Shown here: positions 24,963 through 34,601 of the stretch, piece by piece
Layout of the letters: each line of letters starts with the position of its first letter
Numbering within the stretch: position 1 is the stretch's first letter
Source of the DNA: Roseibium salinum
GTDB taxonomy: Bacteria; Pseudomonadota; Alphaproteobacteria; Rhizobiales; Stappiaceae
Assembly (NCBI RefSeq): GCF_026240905.1
Contig: NZ_JAPEVI010000003.1
Location: forward strand, 4,342,501-4,406,500
DNA: 64,000 nt
Reading direction: 5' to 3'
Notes under the pieces: generated by a model
Databases searched by the model: none
What the model saw: only the letters and a program-made list of their open reading frames with translations
Told to the model about the DNA's origin: nothing
Program-made: the position numbers and the translations under genes

Positions 24963-26366
24963 ATGCCTGTGGAGCCCCTCCGGTTTCGGATCATCTCTTC
25001 GTTCTGCGTGAGCCCGGCCCGGGTTTTCGCAGGGCGGCACCTGTCCGCGTGGCGCCTCGGCCGGGTTGCCGTTGTTGCGATTTCCACACTCTGCGCGCTG
25101 CCTGCGGTCGCCGGCGACTTTCAGACCCTCAAGGGCCATGGCGGCCCGATCATGGATATCGACGTTTCACTTGAGAGCGGCGCCGTGGCAAGTGCAAGCT
25201 TCGACAATTCGGTCGGTCTCTGGCAGGGGCGGACGCCGCGCTGGCTGGAGGGGCATGCGGCGGCCGTGAATGTCGTCAAGTTCATCGACGCAAGGCGAGC
25301 CGTCTCCGCCGGAGACGACAATTCCCTCATTTTGTGGGATCTTGAGAGCGGATCCTCCAAACGCCTTGAAGGCCATACCGCCAAGGTCGTGGGACTGGCG
25401 GTCTCACCGGACAGGTCGGTCATCGCCAGCGCAAGCTGGGACGCGCGCGTGGGCCTGTGGCCCGCCGGCGGCGGCGATCCCGTCTTCCTCGGCGGCCACA
25501 CGGCAGGCGTCAATGCGGTGGCGTTTTCCCGCGATGGCGGGCGGCTCTTTTCGGCATCCGTGGATGGCTCCATCAAGCTCTGGGACCTGAGCAAACGATC
25601 CGAGCAACGGGTCATCGACAGGAACGGCTTCGGCATCAACGTGATGGCCATCGGCGGTGAGGGCGACACGGACACCTGGCTTGCCTACGGATCGCAGGAC
25701 GGTGTCACCCGTATTGTCGATATCGGCAGCGGCGACCGGCTGCACGATTTTGCCTTCGAGCGGCGGCCGATCCTGGCCCTCGCCGTCAGCCCGGACGGTT
25801 CCAGGCTGGCGACCGGTGACGGTCATGGTTTCATCACCGTCGTCAAAACCGGCTCCTGGGAAATCGAAACCGATTTTCGTGCTGCCCTGAAGGGGCCGAT
25901 CTGGGCGCTGGCCTTCTCGAGGGACGGCACCGTGCTTCATGCCGGCGGTATCGAAAACATCGTCTATTCCTGGCCGCTGGCGGATCTGGCCGATTTCGAG
26001 CCGATGGCGACCGAAACGCCGCAATTCCTCAGGAAGCCGGAAGACATGTCCAATGGCGAGCGCCAGTTCGCGCGCAAATGCTCCATCTGCCATGCGCTGT
26101 CGGCCGATGGCGGGCGCAAGGCCGGGCCGACGCTTTACAACATCTTCGGGCGCCGGGCCGGAACGCTGCCCGGTTATCCCTATTCGGAGACCCTGACCGG
26201 ATCTGCTATCATCTGGTCGGAAGAAACCATCGATCAGCTTTTTCTGGACGGACCGGATCACTTCATCCCGGGCTCGAAAATGCCGATGCAGCGGATCGTG
26301 CGCGACGGCGACCGGGCTGACCTGATCGACTATCTGAAATCCGCGACCTCTGGAGGGGTGCAATGA
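24963..26366 (+). CDS. WD40 beta-propeller fused to a c-type cytochrome
   Basis: A 467-residue exported protein. A hydrophobic segment (RVAVVAISTLCALPAVAGD, about residues 35-52) serves as signal or anchor. Residues 55-350 hold about seven WD40-type blades (repeats such as LKGHGGPIMDIDVS, LEGHTAKVVGLAVSPD, LGGHTAGVNAVAFSRD). The C-terminal 100 residues are a class I cytochrome c with CSICH, GPTLYNIFGRRAG and a distal-Met PGSKMPMQ. It is the gene after fdhC and is coupled to a small ORF by an ATGA overlap. It may scaffold the periplasmic enzyme or collect electrons from it. Confidence 0.87.
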   Translation: MPVEPLRFRIISSFCVSPARVFAGRHLSAWRLGRVAVVAISTLCALPAVAGDFQTLKGHGGPIMDIDVSLESGAVASASFDNSVGLWQGRTPRWLEGHAAAVNVVKFIDARRAVSAGDDNSLILWDLESGSSKRLEGHTAKVVGLAVSPDRSVIASASWDARVGLWPAGGGDPVFLGGHTAGVNAVAFSRDGGRLFSASVDGSIKLWDLSKRSEQRVIDRNGFGINVMAIGGEGDTDTWLAYGSQDGVTRIVDIGSGDRLHDFAFERRPILALAVSPDGSRLATGDGHGFITVVKTGSWEIETDFRAALKGPIWALAFSRDGTVLHAGGIENIVYSWPLADLADFEPMATETPQFLRKPEDMSNGERQFARKCSICHALSADGGRKAGPTLYNIFGRRAGTLPGYPYSETLTGSAIIWSEETIDQLFLDGPDHFIPGSKMPMQRIVRDGDRADLIDYLKSATSGGVQ

Positions 26367-26491
26367 AAGCGATGCTCATTGCCTTTGCCGCAATCATCGT
26401 GATTGCGGTCGGGGCCAATCAGGTTCTGGACCATCTGGGCTTTTCCAGCGCCGAGCGGACAAGCAGTTCGTCGGTGCGCTTGGGCGAGTGA
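26363..26491 (+). CDS. 42-residue single-pass membrane peptide
   Basis: An ORF that starts at the ATG overlapping the stop of the WD40-cytochrome gene (ATGA). It has the sequence MKAMLIAFAAIIVIAVGANQ followed by a polar, serine-rich tail. The first 20 residues form one strong transmembrane or signal helix. The GGAGGGG just upstream is a good ribosome-binding site. Translational coupling and the hydrophobic helix suggest a true small subunit of the formate dehydrogenase complex. No family was recognised. Confidence 0.6.
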   Translation: MKAMLIAFAAIIVIAVGANQVLDHLGFSSAERTSSSSVRLGE

Positions 26492-26609
26492 CCGAAGTTC
26501 ACGCAAGCACCTTCCTCGACGGGGCAAAAGGGCCAAGCGTGAACCGGCGCGGCTGCGGCCGGCGAACCGGCCTGCCGTTGATACAGACGCTCTGGAGACC
26601 GCCCTGGGC

Positions 26610-26638
26610 GGTCATCCCCGACTCGATCGGGGATGACC
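26610..26638. terminator. Bidirectional hairpin between fdh and tup operons
   Basis: A perfect 12-bp inverted repeat GGTCATCCCCGA / TCGGGGATGACC with loop CTCGA lies between the converging fdh and tup genes. It is probably a transcription terminator for both, though it also has the form of a common alphaproteobacterial extragenic repeat (TCATCCCCG core). The remaining gap 26492-26658 shows nothing else. Confidence 0.6.
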
Positions 26639-26658
26639 TCAGTAGAAGAGGCACTGCA

Positions 26659-27483
26659 TCACCCCGCATTCGGGAAAAACAGCTGCTGGCCGTCGACCTT
26701 GTAGTCGGCAATGGCGCTCTGGCCTTCGTCGGACAGCAGCCAGTCGATGAATTCCTGGCCCATCTCCGCCTTCACGTGCTCATGCACCTGCGGGTTCACT
26801 AGGATGACCCCATACTGGTTGAACAGGACCGGATCGCCTTCCACGAGCACCTCGAAATCGCCCTTGTTGCCGAAGGAGATCCAGGTTGCGCGGTCGGTCA
26901 GCACATAGGCCCCCATGCCGGTGCCGGCATTGAGCGTTGCGCCCATGCCCGAGCCGGTTTCGCTGTACCAGTCGCCGGAGGCTTCGCTCGGATCGATACC
27001 CGCGGCTTTCCAGAGGCGCAGTTCCGCCTTGTGGGTTCCGCTGTCGTCGCCGCGGGACGCGAAAGGAGCCTTGGCTTCGGCGATCTTCTTCAGTGAGGCG
27101 ACCACATCCTCCGACCCGGCAACGCCCGCGGGATCCGAAGTAGGGCCGACGATGACGAAGTCGTTATACATCACGTCCGCCCGCGAGACGCCGAGACCGT
27201 CGGCGACGAATTTTTCTTCCGACGGTTTGGAATGGACGAAAAGGACGTCGCCGTCGCCATTGGCGGCATTCTTGATGGCCTGGCCGGTGCCGACGGCCAC
27301 CACCCGCACCTCGATGCCGGTCTTGTCGGTGAAGATCGGCAGCAGATAGTCGAACAGGCCGGAATTCTGCGTTGAGGTCGTCGACTGGACAATAATGAAT
27401 TTGTCTTGGGCAAATGTCACCTGACCGGCAAAGGCGGTCATGGCCAGGGCGGCAGCGAGTGCCAGGAAAGTTCTTCTGATCAA
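26659..27483 (-). CDS. tupA: Tungstate ABC transporter substrate-binding protein
   Basis: A 274-residue periplasmic binding protein. The TTG at 27483 is favoured because GGGAG stands eight bases before it and the signal peptide then reads MIRRTFLALAAALAM and ends near TFAQD; an ATG at 27513 lacks a ribosome-binding site. Family motifs are IIVQSTTSTQNSGLFDYLLP (oxyanion-binding TTST), VAVGTGQAIKNAANGDGD, MYNDFVIVGP, SRGDDSGTHKAE (second oxyanion loop) and YVLTDRATW. The order tupB-tupC-tupA beside formate dehydrogenase supports tungstate over molybdate or sulfate. The terminator at 26610 follows. Confidence 0.9.
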   Translation of the reverse strand: MIRRTFLALAAALAMTAFAGQVTFAQDKFIIVQSTTSTQNSGLFDYLLPIFTDKTGIEVRVVAVGTGQAIKNAANGDGDVLFVHSKPSEEKFVADGLGVSRADVMYNDFVIVGPTSDPAGVAGSEDVVASLKKIAEAKAPFASRGDDSGTHKAELRLWKAAGIDPSEASGDWYSETGSGMGATLNAGTGMGAYVLTDRATWISFGNKGDFEVLVEGDPVLFNQYGVILVNPQVHEHVKAEMGQEFIDWLLSDEGQSAIADYKVDGQQLFFPNAG

Positions 27484-27499
27484 TGTTTTTGCTCCCGAG

Positions 27500-28312
27500 T
27501 TACAATGAGGCATGGTCCCGTATCGTTCGGGTATTGGGACCCAGATAAATGCGGCCGTCCCGCCAGGCCCGCACGGGCTCGCTTTGCGGATTGGTCAGAA
27601 CCTCGCCGGCCGGTCCCTTCTCGGCCACCTGGCCGTCCTGCAGGAAGACGACCTCTTCACCAAGGCGTTTGGCCTGTCCGGCATCGTGGGTGACCAGGAC
27701 GATGGTGATGCCGCGGGCATTTGCCTCCAGCACCAGATTTTCGATTGCCACAGTCGATGCGGGATCGAGATTTGCCGTCGGCTCGTCCAGGAACAGAAGC
27801 TCCGGTTCGCAGGCGAGTGCCCGGACGAGGGAAAGGCGCTGCTGTTCGCCCCCGGACAGAACCCGGGCCGGCCGGCGCGCAAGATGGCTGAGCCCGGCCG
27901 TGGCAAGGGCGGTTTCGATCCTGCCGGCGCGGGCCTTGCCGCTGAGACCGCGCACGGAGAGCGCGAACTTGAGGTTTGCCAGAACGGAGCGGCGCAGGAG
28001 AACCGGGCGCTGGAACACCATGGCCTGGGCAAGCCTGGCCTGGCGGCCCATTGGCGCGCCCTGCCAGAAAATACGCCCATGCTCGGGCTGCAGCAGGCCG
28101 TGCATCAGGCGCAGCAGCAGGCTCTTGCCGGCGCCGTTGGGCCCCATGATCAGCGTCCGGGAGCCTTTCCTGATCGTCAGGTCGACACCCTTGAGCAGCT
28201 GTTCGCCGCCGGCGGAGAAGCGAAGGTCGCGCACATCCAGAAGCGGCTCGCCGCCGTTTGGCTGCGGCAAGGTGGAGGGGCTGGCGGTCATGTCGAACGC
28301 GGCGTCACGCAT
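27500..28312 (-). CDS. tupC: Tungstate ABC transporter ATP-binding protein
   Basis: A 270-residue ABC ATPase. The Walker A is GPNGAGKSLL, the Q-loop lies near MVFQRPVLLRRS, the signature is LSGGEQQRLSL and the Walker B is LLFLDEPTANLDP followed by the H-loop LVTHDAGQ. It overlaps tupB by 8 bases and ends 16 bases before the chosen tupA start. The N-terminal 25 residues before LLDVRDLRF are not conserved, so an internal ATG (MTASPS) may be the start. Confidence 0.9.
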   Translation of the reverse strand: MRDAAFDMTASPSTLPQPNGGEPLLDVRDLRFSAGGEQLLKGVDLTIRKGSRTLIMGPNGAGKSLLLRLMHGLLQPEHGRIFWQGAPMGRQARLAQAMVFQRPVLLRRSVLANLKFALSVRGLSGKARAGRIETALATAGLSHLARRPARVLSGGEQQRLSLVRALACEPELLFLDEPTANLDPASTVAIENLVLEANARGITIVLVTHDAGQAKRLGEEVVFLQDGQVAEKGPAGEVLTNPQSEPVRAWRDGRIYLGPNTRTIRDHASL

Positions 28313-29012
28313 AGGCAGCCCTCACGGCGGAGGCGCGCAGGGCCATGACGCAGGAGTTCACGGCAAAGGCGATCAGGAGGAGGATGACGCCGAGCGCCAG
28401 CGCGAGCTGCAGGTTGCCCTTGGAGGTTTCAAGGGCAATGGTCGTGGTCATCACCCGTGTGACGTGATTGATGTTGCCGCCGACGATGATCACGGCGCCG
28501 ACTTCCGCCACCGCCCGGCCGAAACCGGCCAGCGCCACCGTCAGCAGGCTGTAGCGCGCGTCCCAGAGCATGGCGGTCATGCGGTCCAGCCGTCCGACAC
28601 CCATGGAGGCGAACTGCTCGGAATATTCGCGGTTGAGATCCTCGATGACCTGCCGGGTGAGCGCTGCCACGATCGGTGTCACCAGGATCACCTGCGCGAT
28701 GACCATGGCCGCCGGCGTATAGAGCAGGCGGAGCGGGGCAAGCGGGCCGGAGGCCGACAGAAGCAGGTAGACGAGCAGTCCGACGACGACGGGCGGCAGG
28801 CCCATCAGCGCGTTCAGGATGACGGCCACAAGGCTGCGGCCCGGAAAGTGGAAGGTGCCGACGGCAGCACCAAGCGGCAGGCCGATCAGGCAGGCGAAAA
28901 GCACAGCGGTCAAGGTGACCTGCATCGACAGGCCGATGATTTCCATCAGGTCCGGATCCAGCGCTACGACAAGCCCGAAAGCCCCGCCAAGCGCATCCCA
29001 GAAACTGCTCAT
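28305..29012 (-). CDS. tupB: Tungstate ABC transporter permease
   Basis: A 235-residue inner-membrane permease of the CysT/ModB fold with five to six hydrophobic helices and the EAA-type loop EQFASMGVGRLDRMTAMLWDA. ATG 29012 is nine bases from GGGGAGGA; ATG 29021 would leave no spacer. It is the first gene of the tupBCA operon. The sequence GFGRAVAEVGAVIIVGGNI, typical of TupB, supports tungstate. Confidence 0.9.
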   Translation of the reverse strand: MSSFWDALGGAFGLVVALDPDLMEIIGLSMQVTLTAVLFACLIGLPLGAAVGTFHFPGRSLVAVILNALMGLPPVVVGLLVYLLLSASGPLAPLRLLYTPAAMVIAQVILVTPIVAALTRQVIEDLNREYSEQFASMGVGRLDRMTAMLWDARYSLLTVALAGFGRAVAEVGAVIIVGGNINHVTRVMTTTIALETSKGNLQLALALGVILLLIAFAVNSCVMALRASAVRAAYA

Positions 29013-29206
29013 TCCTGTCATTCCTCCCCGCTACGGGAAAAAATAACGTAAAACGCACAAGAATCCAATCGCTGAACGGCGAGATTCGTCAAAAAAGCGG
29101 CACGGACGCAGGACACTGAAACGGGCGGCTCCTTTCCGTCGCCCTCCCGGCCAGGCGCGAGCCAGGAGCCTGTCGGCCTGAGCCCGTAACGCTTACGGCT
29201 CTCCGA
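29013..29206. other. Upstream region of tupBCA, no gene
   Basis: This part of the 446-base gap before tupB holds the promoter of the tup operon. An A-rich stretch 29038-29062 with CGTAAAACG lies just upstream of the start, but no canonical ModE-type or TunR-type site could be assigned by eye. No ORF here looks coding. Confidence 0.3.
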
Positions 29207-29236
29207 TCCCGGATCTCCGCTTCGCTGCGTCCGGGA
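29207..29236. repeat. Short extragenic palindrome
   Basis: TCCCGGA at 29207-29213 pairs with TCCGGGA at 29230-29236, with an inner CGCTTCGCTGCG stretch. The motif has the form of a common Hyphomicrobiales intergenic repeat. It lies in the same gap as the larger repeat at 29294. Confidence 0.5.
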
Positions 29237-29293
29237 GGACGAGGTCAGAGCTCCGGTCGCAGGACGCGCATGAACGGCCCTGGCTACAGCAAA

Positions 29294-29406
29294 CACCTCA
29301 TCCTGAGGAAGCGCGGAGCGCTGTCTCGAAGGATGGGCAGCTGGCTCTTGAGTATGCCGCCTGTCCTTCGAGACGCCGCTGGCGCGGCTCGTCAGGATGA
29401 GGGTGT
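29294..29406. repeat. Interspersed inverted repeat, copy 1
   Basis: A 113-base element that begins CACCTCATCCTGAGGA and ends TCAGGATGAGGGTG, with internal TCTCGAAGGATG facing CTTCGAGAC. Similar elements occur at 31562 and 47743, so it belongs to a repeat family of this genome. It lies downstream of the second TRAP operon. Confidence 0.75.
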
Positions 29407-29458
29407 GCGTGTGATTCTGGCCGGGAGTTCACATGAGCAACCTCCCGACGTTTCATTT

Positions 29459-31009
29459 CTAGTAGAGCGTCCGCGGCAGCCATGTGGCGAAGAAGGGGAA
29501 GAACCAGAGGATGCCCACGGCCACGATCTGCAAAAGGATGAAGGGGGCGACACCGCGATAGATCTGCCCGGTGGTGATTTCCTTTGGCGCCGCGCCGCGC
29601 AGGTAGAACAGCGAGAAGCCAAAGGGCGGAGTGAGGAAGGATGTCTGCAGATTGATGGCGATCAGCACCGTCAGCCAGATCGGGTCGATGCCCATCAGGA
29701 TGAGCGGCGGGATCAGCACGGGCAGCAGGATCACCGATATCTCGACGAAATCCAGAAAGAAGCCGAGCACGAAGACGAACAGCATGGCGAAGATCAGCGC
29801 GCCGGTCGGGCCGCCGGGCATTTCCTGCAGGATGTCGTGAACCCGCTCCTCGCCGCCGAGGCCGACAAAGACCAGGGAGAAGAAGCTGGCCATCAGGATG
29901 GTTGCGAAGATCATAGAGGTGACGGTGAGCGTCGACAGGAGAGAGGCTTTCAGGACGCCGTCCCTGAAGGCGACCTTGAGGATGTGCAGGATCACGCCGA
30001 GTGCAAAGACCGCAAGGCCGGCATAGACTGCTGCGAGAACGTAACCGGCCAATGAAATGTCGGAGCGCTGCGGCCGCACGGGCAGGAGCGTTGCAGCGAC
30101 GGCCAGACCGAGGAGCGCGATGGTCGCAAGCAGAACAAGCCTTGTGGAGACGCCCAGGCGGCGTCCGGCGAGCAGGATGGCACCGACGGCGCCGACCGAG
30201 GCGGCCTCGTTCGGCGAGGCGATGCCGCCGAGGATCGAGCCGAGAACGGCGAAGATCAGCAGGATCGGCGGGACGATGGCTCCGGCGATCTCCCCGGCCG
30301 AGGGCTTGTCGACATGCTCCTTCATGGCCGGGGCGTCGCCGGGAAACAGGAACGCCCGGCCGACGATATAGGCGCAGTAGACGATGACCAGCAGCAGGCC
30401 CGGGATCATCGCCGCGGCAAAGGTCTGGCCGACCGAGATGGTTTCGATGGTGAACTTGCCCTGCGCGTATTGCGCCTGCTGGAAGGCGTTCGACATGACG
30501 TCCGCCAGGATGATCAGCAGCGTCGAGGGCGGAATGATCTGGCCGAGCGTGCCCGCGGTGCAGACCATGCCGGAGGCGAGCTTCGGATCATAGCCGTTGC
30601 GCAACATGGTGGGCAGGGCGATCAGGCCCATGGCAACCACCGTCGCGCCGACAATGCCGGTGGAGGCGGCGAGCAGCGCGCCGACCAGCATCACCGAAAC
30701 GCCGAGACCGCCGTTCATGCGCCCGAACAGGCGACCCATGGTTTCCAGGAGGTCTTCGGCGATGCGGCTTTTTTCAAGGACAACGCCCATCAGCACGAAG
30801 AGCGGAATGGCTGTCAGCACCGGGTTGATGAGCACGCCGAAGAAGCGCTGACCCATGGCGCCCATCAGCTGGATGTTGAAGTCGCCCAGCATCCAGCCGA
30901 GAAGCGCAAAGCCCGTGGCGACCCCGGCGATCGTGAAGGCAACCGGATAGCCGAGCAGGATGAAGGCGATCAGCGCGCCGAACATGATGAGATCGAGGGG
31001 CAGGCTCAT
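29459..31009 (-). CDS. TRAP transporter large permease (DctM type), long form
   Basis: A 516-residue polytopic protein. The real start is ATG 31009 (MSLPLDLIMFGALIAF), overlapping the small-permease stop; the longer frame to 31267 is out-of-frame translation of that gene. DctM motifs are FVLMGVVLEKSRIAEDLLE, the IIPPSTLLIILADVM block and LTPPFGFSLFYLRG near the end. About 70 extra residues between the halves (two added helices near 290-370) are typical of TakP-type TRAP large subunits, which run longer than the ~430-residue SiaM class. It works with the DctQ and DctP encoded upstream. Confidence 0.92.
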   Translation of the reverse strand: MSLPLDLIMFGALIAFILLGYPVAFTIAGVATGFALLGWMLGDFNIQLMGAMGQRFFGVLINPVLTAIPLFVLMGVVLEKSRIAEDLLETMGRLFGRMNGGLGVSVMLVGALLAASTGIVGATVVAMGLIALPTMLRNGYDPKLASGMVCTAGTLGQIIPPSTLLIILADVMSNAFQQAQYAQGKFTIETISVGQTFAAAMIPGLLLVIVYCAYIVGRAFLFPGDAPAMKEHVDKPSAGEIAGAIVPPILLIFAVLGSILGGIASPNEAASVGAVGAILLAGRRLGVSTRLVLLATIALLGLAVAATLLPVRPQRSDISLAGYVLAAVYAGLAVFALGVILHILKVAFRDGVLKASLLSTLTVTSMIFATILMASFFSLVFVGLGGEERVHDILQEMPGGPTGALIFAMLFVFVLGFFLDFVEISVILLPVLIPPLILMGIDPIWLTVLIAINLQTSFLTPPFGFSLFYLRGAAPKEITTGQIYRGVAPFILLQIVAVGILWFFPFFATWLPRTLY

Positions 31010-31509
31010 GCCGGCGTGCCTTTCAGGCGCTGGATGTCGCGGATCAGTGCCGCCAGGCCCTGGACGAGCAGCAGCACGCAATAGGCGGGAATAAGGGACT
31101 TCAGCAGGAAGGAGGCGGGAATGCCGCCGACGGAAATCGGCCCTTCCAGGATCGACCAGCTGCCGCGCACATAGGGCCAGGAAAACCAGATCAGCACGAC
31201 GAGCGCCGGCGTGAGCAGGAACAGGTGCCCGAAGAGATCGATCCGGGCCTGGACGCGTTCGCTGCACTTGGCATAGAAGATGTCCACTCTCACATGGGCA
31301 TTGACCAGAAAAGTGTAGCCGGCTCCGAGCATGAAGATGGCCGCGTGGAAATAGAGCACGCCCTCATCGAGGAATATGAAGCTGTAGCCGAAGACGTAGC
31401 GCAGCAGCACGATCACGAACTGCAGCAACAGCATGGCGAGCGCCGCCCAGCAGAGCGTGTTGCCGATTACCGAATTGACGCGCTCCAGCGCACCTGCCAG
31501 TCTTTCCAT
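31006..31509 (-). CDS. TRAP transporter small permease (DctQ type)
   Basis: A 167-residue membrane protein with four helices (CWAALAMLLLQFVIVLLRYVFG, LYFHAAIFMLGAGYTFLV, HLFLLTPALVVLIWFSW, LIPAYCVLLLVQGLAAL). NAHVRVDIFYAK is the DctQ loop. ATG 31509 with AGGGA upstream is preferred; a GTG at 31545 adds 12 residues and is possible. The stop overlaps the ATG of the large permease. It is separated from its binding-protein gene by a repeat element at 31562. Confidence 0.9.
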   Translation of the reverse strand: MERLAGALERVNSVIGNTLCWAALAMLLLQFVIVLLRYVFGYSFIFLDEGVLYFHAAIFMLGAGYTFLVNAHVRVDIFYAKCSERVQARIDLFGHLFLLTPALVVLIWFSWPYVRGSWSILEGPISVGGIPASFLLKSLIPAYCVLLLVQGLAALIRDIQRLKGTPA

Positions 31510-31561
31510 CGCGGTTTTCCCTGCCTGGTTTATCTCTTCCGCCACATGCCGAACTCACCGG

Positions 31562-31668
31562 CCTCATCCTGAGGAGGGCCGAAGGCCCGTCTCGAAGGAT
31601 GGTCAGCGTGCTCCCCGGAAGGCGGCCCATCCTTCGAGACAGCGCTATCGCGCTTCCTCAGGATGAGG
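31562..31668. repeat. Interspersed inverted repeat, copy 2
   Basis: The element starts CCTCATCCTGAGGAGGGCC and ends CCTCAGGATGAGG, with internal TCTCGAAGGATG and CATCCTTCGAGAC. It is the best-preserved of three copies (others at 29294 and 47743). Lying between dctP and dctQM of one transporter, it may cut or stabilise the transcript so that the binding protein is made in excess. Confidence 0.8.
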
Positions 31669-31741
31669 TTGAGGGGAGGATAGGATTTCTGTCGCTGAAA
31701 AGGGAAGGGAGACGCTCCCTTCCCCGATATTGGTCGCTCGA

Positions 31742-32839
31742 TCAGCCGTACTGATAATCAAGCTGCCGGGCGTTCATCTGGCCGTTGTCCGCATAGGGCA
31801 TGTAGTCCGTCATCAGCTTCCGGTAGGCGAGGAAGCTTTCGGTGATGCGCTTGACCAGCTCGTCGTCGCTGGCGCGCAGGTCCTCGATCACTTCGCCGGC
31901 CGCGTTGCCCATGGCGACCATGACGTCGTCGGGCAGCTTGCGCACCTTCACGTCGTGTTCGCTGACCAGCTGGGTCAGGGCCTGGGCGTGCCTGGTGTTG
32001 TACTCGGTGAGGACGTCGTTGTAGAGGCTGGCGCAGGCGCGCTGCACGGCTTCCTTCAGGTCGTCCGGCAGGTCCTCATAGGCGCTCAGGTTGACCGCGC
32101 ATTCTTCCGCCGAAGACGGCTCGCCGACACCGGGCCAGTAGTAGTTCTTGGCGATCTGGTAGTAGCCGAGTGCGCTGTCCGTCCACGGGCCGATGAATTC
32201 GCCGGCATCCAGTGCGCCGGACTGCAGCGCCTGGAACATGGCCGGGCCGCTCATGGCCTGTACCGCCATGCCCAGCTTGGTGCACATTTCGGAGGCCAGA
32301 CCGGTGGAGCGGAACTTCAGGCCCTTCAGGTCGTCCACGCTGGTGATCTCGTTGCGGAACCAGCCGGCCCATTGCGGACCGGAATTGCCGCACAGGAACG
32401 GCTTCAGGTTGAAGCGCGCGTAGATCTCGTCATAAAGCGCCTGGCCGCCGCCATGGATCATCCAGCCGGCCTGTTCCGGCGCCGTCAGGCCGAAGGGCTG
32501 GGAGCCGAACAGCAGGATGCCCTTGGACTTGGAGCCCCAATAGGCCGGAACGGCGTGATAGAGCTCGGCCGTTCCCTCGCCGACCGCGTCGAAGACGCCG
32601 TTGCCGGGAACGATTTCACCGGCCGCGAACAGCTTGACCTCGATACGGCCGCCGGACAGCGCGGTGATGCGGTCCGCAAGCATCTGGGCGGCGACGCCCG
32701 GGCCGGGCAGGTTCTTCGGCCAAGCGGTGACCATGCGCCACTGGCGCACGTCCTGCGCGATGGCGGGAGCCGCCAGAGTGGAGGCCGCGGCGGCGACGGT
32801 GCCGGTGGCACCGGCTTTCAGAAAATCACGTCTTTTCAT
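31742..32839 (-). CDS. TRAP transporter solute-binding protein (TakP-like), TAT-exported
   Basis: A 365-residue periplasmic binding protein. ATG 32839 is preceded by GAGGG; the frame to 32884 is not needed. The TAT signal is KRRDFLKAGATGTVAAAA, cleaved near PAIAQ. The mature protein starts RQWRMVTAWPKNLPGP and shares TakP landmarks: LFAAGEIVPG, YHAVPAYWGSK, GWFRNEITSVDDLKGLKFRSTG and GALDAGEFIGPWTD. TakP itself binds 2-oxoacids with calcium; this one lies 47 bases after hutU and probably feeds histidine, urocanate or a related acid into the Hut pathway (inference). Confidence 0.9.
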   Translation of the reverse strand: MKRRDFLKAGATGTVAAAASTLAAPAIAQDVRQWRMVTAWPKNLPGPGVAAQMLADRITALSGGRIEVKLFAAGEIVPGNGVFDAVGEGTAELYHAVPAYWGSKSKGILLFGSQPFGLTAPEQAGWMIHGGGQALYDEIYARFNLKPFLCGNSGPQWAGWFRNEITSVDDLKGLKFRSTGLASEMCTKLGMAVQAMSGPAMFQALQSGALDAGEFIGPWTDSALGYYQIAKNYYWPGVGEPSSAEECAVNLSAYEDLPDDLKEAVQRACASLYNDVLTEYNTRHAQALTQLVSEHDVKVRKLPDDVMVAMGNAAGEVIEDLRASDDELVKRITESFLAYRKLMTDYMPYADNGQMNARQLDYQYG

Positions 32840-32885
32840 AACTGGTTCCCTCTTGTCAGGTTGCGGTCCGGAGCGTCCTGCCATT

Positions 32886-34562
<1,677 letters not shown>

Positions 34563-34601
34563 CGTTCGCTCCCAGGTTGGGTTGTTGTTTTGTTTGGTGT
34601 T

